From contig CAZBNU010000046.1 of the NCBI GenBank assembly GCA_964493075.1, positions 1 through 23,623 on the forward strand: a stretch of DNA of 23,623 nt, given 5' to 3'. A program made the position numbers and the translations under genes. The notes under the pieces are model-generated. The model saw nothing but the letters and a program-made list of their open reading frames with translations, made no database searches and was not told the DNA's origin. Shown piece after piece: positions 15,839 through 23,012 of the stretch (position 1 is its first letter; the number at the start of each line of letters is the position of its first letter). Source of the stretch: SLFT01 sp964493075 (GTDB lineage Bacteria; Hydrogenedentota; Hydrogenedentia; Hydrogenedentales; CAITNO01).

Positions 15839-17640
15839 ACCGACTGCGTCCTTGGTTTCCTCTTTTTGGGCGTTGTTTCGTTGCCGTCTTGTTCAAGCAG
15901 GAAATCATATTTTTCGACACGCTCAAGGTGCCTCGGTTCCATCAAAGCCTTTATTTCATCCGCAGTGCGCATCTTCAATGCTTTTCGGGCCAGGGTGCGC
16001 GCTTCCTCCAGATGAATGTGCGATACTTCCGCACGGATCAGGGGAATGGCCACCGGCGCCATGCTCAAAGCCGTAATGCCCAACCCAAGCAGCAACTCAG
16101 TGTACAGAGGATCGCCCGCCATCTCGCCGCAGATGCTGCAAGGAATCTGGCGCACCCGCGCCGCCTGCGCTGTCTGGTGAATCATGCGGATAACCGCCGG
16201 ATGGGCCGGTTCATACAAGTGCGCAATCTTTTCATTCACCCGGTCTACCGCCAGAAGATATTGGATAAGGTCGTTCGTGCCTATGCTGAAGAAATCACAT
16301 TCCTGGGCAAGCATATCGGCGAGCATAACGGCTGAAGGCACTTCAATCATGGAGCCGATCTTTATTTCCCGGTTATAGGGAACCCCGGCAGCGTCTAGTT
16401 CCTGCATCACTTCGCGGACAACTTTCTTCACCCGCCGTAATTCTTCTATACCGCTGATCATGGGAAACATGATTTCAATGGCGCCTTCCGCACTGGCTCG
16501 TAACATGGCGCGCAGCTGCGTTTTGAAAATGTCAGGACGGGCCAGACAGAACCGCACCGCCCGCCAGCCCAGCTGAGGGTTGTCTTCCTTGAGGATTTGC
16601 AGGTGCGCCACAAACTTGTCGCCCCCGATATCCATGGTGCGTAAAACAACCGGATGGGGGGTCATTGCTTTCGCCACATGCACATACGCCTCATACTGCT
16701 CGTTTTCTTCCGGCAGAGAATCACGATCAATAAACAGATATTCAGTACGGTAGAGGCCAATGCCCTGGGCGTTGACGTTCCGGCTGTGATCAATCTCCAG
16801 GGGAAGCTCGATGTTAGCGCTCAACAGCACCTCGGTTCCGTCCAGGGTGCGCGCCGGTTTTCCTTTTGTGCTGCGCAACAGTTTTGCCCGACGTGACGCC
16901 AGTCGTTCCTGTGCTTTTCTATACCGGGTGCAGGTTTCCCGCGTTGGGTCAAGAATAATCCGGCCACTGGAACCATCCACAATCACCAGGGTGCCTGCGC
17001 TCACTACGGCTGGCGCATTCTCAACCCCTATCACCGCCGGAATTTCCAGCGCACGCGCCAGAATAGCGGAATGGCTGGTAACGCTGCCCGCCTCGATAAT
17101 CAGGGCGACCGCCTTTGTGGTGTCCATGGTGGCCGTGTCGGAGGGGGTAAGGTCGTGAGCCACTATCACGCTTTCCTGTTCAAGGCGGCGCAGGTTGGGA
17201 CGTTCAGCGTCCAGCAGATGCCGAAGCACCCGGTCCACCACATCCAGCATATCGGCTGTGCGCTCCCGAAAACGTGGATCATCCACTGAATCCATGGCCT
17301 GCTCATATCGTCTTGCCAATGCATCCAGCGTATGCTCCACATTCTTCTGATGTTCCTCAATGTGGGCCGTCAACTCCTCGCGCAACACCACATCATCAAG
17401 AATCATGATATGTGCCTGAAAAATAGCCGCGTGGCGGTTGCCCAATTCGTCTACCACCCGCTCGTAAATGGTTTCCAGATCCTGCCGCGTTTTTTGTATG
17501 GCCATATCGAGCCGGGCAAGCTCCGCTTCGAGATCCGTAACACCATAAGAGGGCACATCGTACCGGTCATGAAAAAACAACAGGGCCGGCGCAATCGCAA
17601 TGCCGGGGGAGACGCCCATGCCTTGCAGATATCGTTCCAA
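15835..17640 (-). CDS. ptsI: phosphoenolpyruvate-protein phosphotransferase (PTS enzyme I)
   Basis: Transfers phosphate from phosphoenolpyruvate to HPr. The 601-residue product has the EI order: N-terminal phosphohistidine domain with AGSVTSHSAILAR (His190 is the phosphorylated residue), then the PEP-binding barrel with GIGLYRTEYLF at 293-303, GTNDLIQYLLAVDR near 454-467 and CSICGEMAGD with catalytic Cys504. A short tail beyond the barrel ends in basic KKRKPR. The start is TTG at 17640, supported by GGAGG 7 nt upstream (17648-17652); an ATG at 17619 would remove the first seven residues and lacks such a site. It lies 23 nt after ptsH and overlaps dxr. No EIIA, EIIB or EIIC gene is nearby, so transport or regulation remains open. 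Confidence 0.95.
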   Translation of the reverse strand: MERYLQGMGVSPGIAIAPALLFFHDRYDVPSYGVTDLEAELARLDMAIQKTRQDLETIYERVVDELGNRHAAIFQAHIMILDDVVLREELTAHIEEHQKNVEHTLDALARRYEQAMDSVDDPRFRERTADMLDVVDRVLRHLLDAERPNLRRLEQESVIVAHDLTPSDTATMDTTKAVALIIEAGSVTSHSAILARALEIPAVIGVENAPAVVSAGTLVIVDGSSGRIILDPTRETCTRYRKAQERLASRRAKLLRSTKGKPARTLDGTEVLLSANIELPLEIDHSRNVNAQGIGLYRTEYLFIDRDSLPEENEQYEAYVHVAKAMTPHPVVLRTMDIGGDKFVAHLQILKEDNPQLGWRAVRFCLARPDIFKTQLRAMLRASAEGAIEIMFPMISGIEELRRVKKVVREVMQELDAAGVPYNREIKIGSMIEVPSAVMLADMLAQECDFFSIGTNDLIQYLLAVDRVNEKIAHLYEPAHPAVIRMIHQTAQAARVRQIPCSICGEMAGDPLYTELLLGLGITALSMAPVAIPLIRAEVSHIHLEEARTLARKALKMRTADEIKALMEPRHLERVEKYDFLLEQDGNETTPKKRKPRTQSV

Positions 17641-17647
17641 GAGTTTA

Positions 17648-17652
17648 CCTCC
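17648..17652 (-). promoter_or_regulatory. Shine-Dalgarno site fixing the TTG start of ptsI
   Basis: GGAGG on the minus strand with a 7-nt spacer to the TTG at 17638-17640. It is the reason for choosing TTG over the ATG at 17619. Confidence 0.8.
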
Positions 17653-17663
17653 AGGTTATGGGG

Positions 17664-17936
17664 TCAGGCTTCGCCAAAACCCGACGCAAATATTTCAACA
17701 ACAGCAGCATAGGCCGCATCGGCATCAGCACCGACACAATCCAACTGCAGATGGCTTCCACGGGCAGCGCCAAGCGTCAACAACCCCATAATGCTTTTCG
17801 CATTGATGCGGTTGCCTTTGAACGTAATGTAAATGTCGCTTTCAAAACGTGTTGTCGTCTGAACCAGCGCTGCGGCGGGGCGCGCATGGATACCCAGCGA
17901 GTTCACTACGACAACATCACCTGATACTTCTGCCAT
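17664..17936 (-). CDS. ptsH: phosphocarrier protein HPr
   Basis: Small PTS phosphocarrier that accepts phosphate from enzyme I. With the ATG at 17936 it has 90 residues, close to the usual 88. The active-site motif GIHARPAAALV carries His17 (equivalent to His15), and NAKSIMGLLTLGA carries Ser48 (equivalent to Ser46), the residue modified by HPr kinase in lineages with that control. An AAGGA lies 10 nt upstream of this ATG. An earlier in-frame ATG at 17954 would add 6 residues but has no ribosome site. ptsI follows after 23 nt. A solo REP-like arm lies about 44 nt upstream, between this gene and the GH57 gene. Confidence 0.95.
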   Translation of the reverse strand: MAEVSGDVVVVNSLGIHARPAAALVQTTTRFESDIYITFKGNRINAKSIMGLLTLGAARGSHLQLDCVGADADAAYAAVVEIFASGFGEA

Positions 17937-17979
17937 ATCGCAAATATCCTTCATAAATTAAGCGTTTATCATCTTGCTT

Positions 17980-18010
17980 GTAGGGTGGGTGAAGCGCAGC
18001 GAAACCCACC
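17980..18010. repeat. solo REP-like arm
   Basis: A single 31-nt arm of the same family as the arms at 30-60 and 11541-11574, with the same outer blocks (GTAGG, GGGTGAAGCG, ACCCACC) but no inverted partner or linker. It can form its own hairpin, GGTGGGT with ACCCACC. It sits in the 85-nt gap between the GH57 stop and the ptsH start, where it could act on read-through. Confidence 0.8.
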
Positions 18011-18021
18011 ATTTTGAGATA

Positions 18022-20160
18022 TTATTCGGTACTGCAAATTTCGATTTTGGCCGTCAGGAAAAACGACTGATTTTCCTTGCCGGACAAAGACCAGCAAGGC
18101 ATCAACACACATCCCTGATGCACCCGCTCCTGCCCGTCCTCTGACTGACTAACCGTATCAATGGGAAAACGATACAACCGTGCCGGACGGGAAAAACGCA
18201 AAGCCAGTTCCAACTTCTGCCAATCGTCCCGTGCGGCGATATGGGAAATACCTTCCAGAATACCTCGTGTACCCAGTCGCGCACGGGCCATATCCACATC
18301 ATCAGAATGGTAATAGCGGTCCGGCGCATCGCCGGTGAGCAGATTTAATACAAACTCAAAGCCGAACAGCATCCCTTCGGGCAACGGCTTGTCACAGGAC
18401 AGTTCATAGTCAATTGTAAAATGGGATGCCCCCGGCGCCAGAGTGATTTTTTTGCGGACGCGCACTGGAATGGGCGTTTCTGTCTGCACCACGCCACGGG
18501 CGTTGAAGGCGACCCAGTCCGCGCCGGGTTCCATCGCATAGACCGCGTTGTGGAATGTGCCCAATTCCGGCTCGGTGCCGCTCCAGAGCGAATCCACCGC
18601 AGCGGATTGTGCTATGAAATGGTCCCGAAAAGAAACGCGGCGATACGGGTCATATACCAGTAGTTTGTCCAAATCCGCTTCTTTGGCCTTCACCATTTCG
18701 TGAATGCTCAAATCACCCTGCGCATCCTGCCCGATTAGTGCGCGTCCTTCTCGTAACTGGTCATGGTATACTTCGTCGCGGCGGGTCAGCACGTTACCGA
18801 AATTAAAGGGTATCGTTTTATAGTCCAGTTCAAACAACGTGCCGCCATCGGTCGGGTTGAAGAAGAGCGCCAGATGGGCATTCTCCAAAATGCCTTCCAG
18901 GTTACCGTCAGCATCAAAATCGGTGGCTTCAAAGGATACGTATTCCCCTGCCAGTTCCTCTACCCGGTCCATCACCTGGTCCGCCGCAATAATTTTCTCA
19001 TACAAGGCTGTGCGCAGATGATTCAGGTAAAGACCGCCAAACACCCCATGCCAGTAGGCACAGTTGCATTGCCCTTGATGGAGAAAACGCTCCGCCACCT
19101 CCAGGCGTTCATCCTCCGGATATTTTTCAGTGAGTTGTTGCAGCCGGCGGCTGGCGCGAAGCATGCGCTTCTGGATATTGTTTGCCTCGTCATACTTGGC
19201 AAGGAAACTGCGCCAGAAACCACCTCGCATAAAGTGCGCCGCCTGACGGTGAAGTTCTGGCTGTTTTTTAAGTTCACGCCGCGCCTCATTCAGTTCCCGT
19301 TGCATCTTCGTCGGCAATGCCCACGTCATCATTTCATCGTAGGAGGCACAAGTAATATAGGTGCGGCCCAGAGGCGTCGCCTGCATCAGGTACTGTTCGT
19401 AGGTCAGGCAATGAAGCCACTCGCGGTTGTCCGTGAGTGCCTGGAAGAATTCTTCAAGCCAGCCCTCGGTGTACACGCTGGCGTGGGTGCCTGGCCACAC
19501 GCCGAATTTTTCATAATCGTCATGTAGCACAGCACAGCGGCTTCCATCTTCAGTGGCGCATTTGCGCAGGTAATCAATCGTCTCCTGCACCTGGTGGAAA
19601 GGCACCAGGTAACGCAGTTGTTCAAGAATGGGAAATACCTTGATTGCCTGTCCTTCAGACTCCGTCATGTAATACCCATACAGGTCCTCTGGACGCAACC
19701 CGGAACACAGGAAGTGGGCGTCATCCAGCGCCGTGTATTCCACACCGGATTGGGCGAGCACTTTTGTCAGGTGCGGTTCCCACACACGCTCCGTCAACCA
19801 GAAACCCTTGGGCACACTGCCGAAATGCCGCTCACAAAACTGTTGCATGCGCAGAATCTGACGTCGGGCATCTCGTTCGGGGATGGCGCACAACATGGGC
19901 TCATAATACCCGCCGCCCATGATTTCCACCTGTCCCGATTCCACCAGCGCTGCAAGCCGTTCCAGAAATTCAGGCGCGTGGATTTCAAACCAGTCAAACA
20001 GCGGCCCGGTAAAATGCAACGTCACCCGCACCGCCGGATACTGCTCCAGCACGTACAGGAAAGGCCGGTAGGCCTTATGGTAAGACTGCTCAAAAACAAA
20101 ATCAAAATTACCCACCGGCTGATGGGCATGACAGCCAAATATAAGATTTATGCTTTTCAA
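18022..20160 (-). CDS. GH57 4-alpha-glucanotransferase / alpha-amylase
   Basis: Acts on alpha-1,4-glucans such as glycogen or maltodextrin, by transfer or hydrolysis. The 712-residue product matches the Thermococcus-type GH57 4-alpha-glucanotransferase. The N-terminal motif HAHQP is at 11-15, the nucleophile Glu124 is in GFWLTERVWEP, and the acid/base is Asp214 or Asp215 in LHDDYEKFGVWP; this spacing equals that of the characterised enzyme (Glu123/Asp214). A central helical domain and a large C-terminal beta domain (about 390-712, including GTLFELDYKTIPFNFGN) match the DUF1925/DUF1926 order. There is no signal peptide, so it is cytoplasmic. The start is TTG at 20160 with AAGGA 9 nt upstream; no upstream ATG exists in frame nearby. 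It is separated from ptsH by a REP-like arm, so shared transcription is uncertain. Confidence 0.9.
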   Translation of the reverse strand: MKSINLIFGCHAHQPVGNFDFVFEQSYHKAYRPFLYVLEQYPAVRVTLHFTGPLFDWFEIHAPEFLERLAALVESGQVEIMGGGYYEPMLCAIPERDARRQILRMQQFCERHFGSVPKGFWLTERVWEPHLTKVLAQSGVEYTALDDAHFLCSGLRPEDLYGYYMTESEGQAIKVFPILEQLRYLVPFHQVQETIDYLRKCATEDGSRCAVLHDDYEKFGVWPGTHASVYTEGWLEEFFQALTDNREWLHCLTYEQYLMQATPLGRTYITCASYDEMMTWALPTKMQRELNEARRELKKQPELHRQAAHFMRGGFWRSFLAKYDEANNIQKRMLRASRRLQQLTEKYPEDERLEVAERFLHQGQCNCAYWHGVFGGLYLNHLRTALYEKIIAADQVMDRVEELAGEYVSFEATDFDADGNLEGILENAHLALFFNPTDGGTLFELDYKTIPFNFGNVLTRRDEVYHDQLREGRALIGQDAQGDLSIHEMVKAKEADLDKLLVYDPYRRVSFRDHFIAQSAAVDSLWSGTEPELGTFHNAVYAMEPGADWVAFNARGVVQTETPIPVRVRKKITLAPGASHFTIDYELSCDKPLPEGMLFGFEFVLNLLTGDAPDRYYHSDDVDMARARLGTRGILEGISHIAARDDWQKLELALRFSRPARLYRFPIDTVSQSEDGQERVHQGCVLMPCWSLSGKENQSFFLTAKIEICSTE

Positions 20161-20169
20161 AGAAAAATA

Positions 20170-20174
20170 TCCTT
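20170..20174 (-). promoter_or_regulatory. Shine-Dalgarno site supporting the TTG start of the GH57 gene
   Basis: AAGGA on the minus strand, 9 nt before the TTG at 20158-20160. HAHQP falls at residues 11-15 with this start, as expected for the family. Confidence 0.6.
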
Positions 20175-20226
20175 ATGGAAACACACGAGTGAAGACAGCG
20201 CGATTGTTCCGAGTTTTCAAGCCCCT

Positions 20227-20238
20227 ATTGTATACAAT
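20227..20238. promoter_or_regulatory. perfect 12-bp palindrome upstream of GH57 gene
   Basis: ATTGTATACAAT is its own reverse complement and lies 67 nt before the GH57 start. On the minus strand it contains a TATACAAT stretch that could serve as a -10 element, so it may be an operator overlapping a promoter. The regulator is unknown. Confidence 0.45.
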
Positions 20239-20290
20239 TTATACACCCCGTTCCCACTGTTACACCACAAATCCACTACGAAAAGCCTAT

Positions 20291-20356
20291 ATCGCCATCG
20301 CCATCGCCATCGCCATCGGTATCGAAATCGAAATCGAAATCGAAATCGAAATCCAA
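20291..20356. repeat. hexamer tandem repeat (ATCGCC then ATCGAA)
   Basis: Eleven in-phase 6-nt units: four ATCGCC, one ATCGGT, five ATCGAA and one ATCCAA. The switch of unit type midway with phase kept suggests two expansion events from one register. It lies between two minus-strand genes and shares the ATCG core with the heptamer array at 1808. I see no gene in 20161-20455. Confidence 0.93.
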
Positions 20357-20391
20357 CCTGCCATCGCAACCAACACCACCACACCCCCGTC

Positions 20392-20439
20392 ATTCCGGTT
20401 TTTCCCAGACGAGTTACGAGGATGGGAAAAGACCGGAAT
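20392..20439. repeat. imperfect inverted repeat (CATTCCGG...CCGGAATCC)
   Basis: Arms 20392-20407 and 20423-20439 pair over 16 positions with a single extra base, around a 15-nt loop. It lies 17 nt past the stop of the minus-strand propeller gene and could help end its transcript, but lacks a T-run on that strand. The outer GTCATTCC/GGAATCCACG ends resemble dispersed palindromic repeats of other bacteria; this likeness is from memory. Confidence 0.65.
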
Positions 20440-20455
20440 CCACGAAACCGACAAT

Positions 20456-21268
20456 TCAGTCCTTCGCGCCTGATTTCCCGGTAGTATCAACTGGTGCTGC
20501 AACAACAGCCCTTTCATCGCGAATGATGCCATAAAGAAGACCGGTGCCGCTCCGATCAAACGCGATTCCCTGCCCGTCAATACCGAAATGCACAACCCCT
20601 TCGAGAATCAATTCCGAACCGGCTTCGGGAAGGCGCATCACAAATAACTCGGGATGATCGTGCCCTGTGCAGTACAGCAGGTTGTCAGGCCCCCAGGAAC
20701 CACCGGAACAACTGTAGGGCTGAAATCGCTCCAGCACCGATGCCGGAAACACAAAGCCTTCACGTTCCTGCCAGGTATCGTCGAATTTGATGAGCGTTGT
20801 CCACGACACATCTTTGTCGGGATAACCTTTATTCCCTCCGTAATGAGCGAACAACACCCACCAATACCCCTCATGCCGGTCTATCCACGTGCAGGAACCG
20901 TACCGTATCCCAAAACTGTGGCTGTCCACATGCTCTAGCGTCTCCGTATCCCAGATTTCAATCGAACTTGTCATCGGCAGCGCCGGATAGTTCGAGTGCG
21001 CGCAATACAGTTTACCCTCAAGAACGACACCGCTATTGAGATGATGTAGCGGCACACGCTCCGAAGCCTGCCACCGTTTTACAACCTCACCGGTAACCTT
21101 GTCATACTTGCCAATCACATCGGAACCAATCGCATACACATATTCAGCATCCACCGCCACACCCTGGTGCGCCTCGGGTGCTTTCAAACGCAAGCATGGT
21201 TCAGCAGGGTCTTCTCCCACCGCAACAAGGCACAACAAAGAAATACAGATAATAACGGCCAATCTCAT
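20456..21268 (-). CDS. secreted beta-propeller-like protein, function unknown
   Basis: A 270-residue protein with a signal peptide (hydrophobic stretch at 3-18, likely cleavage soon after). The rest shows repeated propeller-like strands: HQGVAVDAEYVYAIGSDVIGKYD, LEGKLYCAHSNYP, SIEIWDTETLEHVDSH, GGSWGPDNLLYCTGHDHPELFVMRLP and GQGIAFDRSGTGLLYGI. These are of the type seen in six-bladed propellers that bind ligands in the periplasm. I recognise no enzyme motif and give no function. The ribosome site is weak (AAGAAAG). It is co-directional with the GH57 gene but separated by about 295 bases of repeats. Confidence 0.75.
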   Translation of the reverse strand: MRLAVIICISLLCLVAVGEDPAEPCLRLKAPEAHQGVAVDAEYVYAIGSDVIGKYDKVTGEVVKRWQASERVPLHHLNSGVVLEGKLYCAHSNYPALPMTSSIEIWDTETLEHVDSHSFGIRYGSCTWIDRHEGYWWVLFAHYGGNKGYPDKDVSWTTLIKFDDTWQEREGFVFPASVLERFQPYSCSGGSWGPDNLLYCTGHDHPELFVMRLPEAGSELILEGVVHFGIDGQGIAFDRSGTGLLYGIIRDERAVVAAPVDTTGKSGAKD

Positions 21269-21309
21269 TTGTTTGTCTTTCTTGATTTTCGTTCTAACGT
21301 AAGCATTAC

Positions 21310-21807
21310 CTACAACCCAGGTTCTTTTACAACCTTCGTATGTTGTTCACTTATTTTTCGGTGCCTACTTACGGGGAATGTATATGTCCCGAGACTACTA
21401 CCTACAAAAAGGAATATTGGGGCAATGGAGACACCTTTACTTATAAGCATCATGCATATAAGCAATAAACAAATACCATACATAACATGAGAAGTCACTT
21501 TTTTATAATTGGGGGCAATAACTGTTCCCATAAAAACAAACATCAGGCCAAAACCAAAAAACGACATGTTCATGGCAATCTTTTCGGCATAAGATTCAGG
21601 CTGAATCCCTATAAATTGTAGTAACCAGACTGTTATGCTATCTTCATCAGGAAGTAAGGATAAAAATGCAATAAAAAAAGAAACGGGAAGCAATATTACC
21701 CAACGAAGCACATAAAATACCGTCATTTTTCGCTTTAAACCCGTTGCTTCAACAGAATTTTCCGTTAGGGCCGCTTCTACAGTCTCTATTGTTTCTTGCG
21801 TTTCCAT
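21310..21807 (-). CDS. small multi-pass membrane protein, function unknown
   Basis: A 165-residue product not recognised as any family. It has an acidic N-terminal tail (1-24), then hydrophobic stretches at about 30-52, 78-98, 107-123 and 126-143, predicting four membrane segments, and a polar basic C-terminal tail (KKISEQ-like, from about 147). GAGGGAGA lies about 8 nt before the ATG, supporting the start and translation. The gene is clearly AT-richer than the neighbouring metabolic genes, as is the next one, which suggests a separately acquired stretch. Confidence 0.7.
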   Translation of the reverse strand: METQETIETVEAALTENSVEATGLKRKMTVFYVLRWVILLPVSFFIAFLSLLPDEDSITVWLLQFIGIQPESYAEKIAMNMSFFGFGLMFVFMGTVIAPNYKKVTSHVMYGICLLLICMMLISKGVSIAPIFLFVGSSLGTYTFPVSRHRKISEQHTKVVKEPGL

Positions 21808-21941
21808 TTTCTTTATTCTCCCTCTTGGATTTCATCAAATCCCGGATTCATCCATTACTGTTCTCCGCTTTTTATGCTTTCAATAGCACTGTAATTTTCA
21901 CTCCAAAACCACCACCGTTCAACCAAGATTATCCTCCCTTG

Positions 21942-22877
21942 TTACCAGATTGGCAGTTTATCCAATACATCTTCAACCCAGTTCCCGACCTTCCACCTCA
22001 TTCTGTGTAGCCTGTTGTCTCGTAGATTCCACAGGTTCTTCATCTCTGAAATATCTGGCATAGAAATGTTCCTCTTCTCACATTTCTTGACGTCTGTCAA
22101 AGTAACAGACCAATATGTACTTTTGTTACCATTTAGGTGTAACGATGAAATCTCGTAGCGCCTTGGAATAACGTTCCCACCTTTTAGTTTGACAAAGTCA
22201 CTGTATTGGTCGACACCAGTGAGTTCTCCGTCTTTCATATACCTGGATGTGACCTTCTCAATTACTTTTTGGTCATGAACAACTACTACATCTACGTTAA
22301 TTGAGACTTCCGGATCGGCACCTCGATTAATAATATGCAAGGTTACTGTGTCGCTTTCGGAATCGTTTGGTACGAGTGAAGCAGACACACCTTCTTGACC
22401 TTCACGTAATGCACAGAATTGTTCATCAAGCAATGGCAGAAACCAGAATAGTTCCTCCATGAATATCAGGTAGCCTGTAGACTCAGCGTTGAGGTATGAA
22501 TATGCTGCTTTGTCTTCCGGGAGAGGTGGATATAGTACTCCCATGGTACCTTTGGTTTCGTGCGTAATCTCAAGGACCCCTTCATTTGTTGCAAAGGTTT
22601 CAGTTCTAAAAGCACCCTTCCAATCAAGAATAAAGAGAGATGACGATTGCAGTTCGAGGGAGAATGGTATTTTGGAGTAGCGACCGGGAAGTCCCCACTT
22701 GTCATGCCATTCACCTTCAGCTTTCAAGGGAAGCAGATCATGATAGTTCGCTGACACTTCTTCAAGAAGTGCAAGAGCATCCTGCTGTGATTCCGATTCA
22801 TTAGCAGAACTCATAAAACAAAAGAATCCCATAAGCAGAACCAGAATAATTGGCATTGTTTTCTGTGTGTTGGACAT
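21942..22877 (-). CDS. exported protein, possibly LolA-like fold
   Basis: A 311-residue product using ATG 22877. A signal peptide (PIILVLLMGFFCFMSSA) follows at once; a start at 22973 (TTG) or 22925 would place 16-32 polar residues before it. GGAGG lies 13 nt upstream, a long spacing. The mature part begins with a helix (ALLEEVSANYHDLLPLKAEGEW), followed by alternating strands that describe repeated sheet segments. This helix-then-sheet start recalls outer-membrane lipoprotein-carrier-like (LolA/LolB) domains, but the match is weak and I give no function. Composition is AT-rich like the adjacent membrane protein gene, 134 nt downstream. Confidence 0.65.
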   Translation of the reverse strand: MSNTQKTMPIILVLLMGFFCFMSSANESESQQDALALLEEVSANYHDLLPLKAEGEWHDKWGLPGRYSKIPFSLELQSSSLFILDWKGAFRTETFATNEGVLEITHETKGTMGVLYPPLPEDKAAYSYLNAESTGYLIFMEELFWFLPLLDEQFCALREGQEGVSASLVPNDSESDTVTLHIINRGADPEVSINVDVVVVHDQKVIEKVTSRYMKDGELTGVDQYSDFVKLKGGNVIPRRYEISSLHLNGNKSTYWSVTLTDVKKCEKRNISMPDISEMKNLWNLRDNRLHRMRWKVGNWVEDVLDKLPIW

Positions 22878-23012
22878 CTTGCTTCTATTGCCTCCTACTG
22901 CTTGCGAGTTATTATCATATACGATCATGGATGTAATCTCTCCGTTACAATCTCCATGAAAAGTTCTACTCAACTCAGATTATCCTCTCTTTACCTCCAG
23001 TATTCAAGTCCT

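Noticed and set aside
19594..20484. Plus-strand open frame across the GH57 start and the hexamer repeat
   Set aside because: It is antisense to GH57 and includes translated satellite (HRHRHR and NRNRNR), so it is not a gene.
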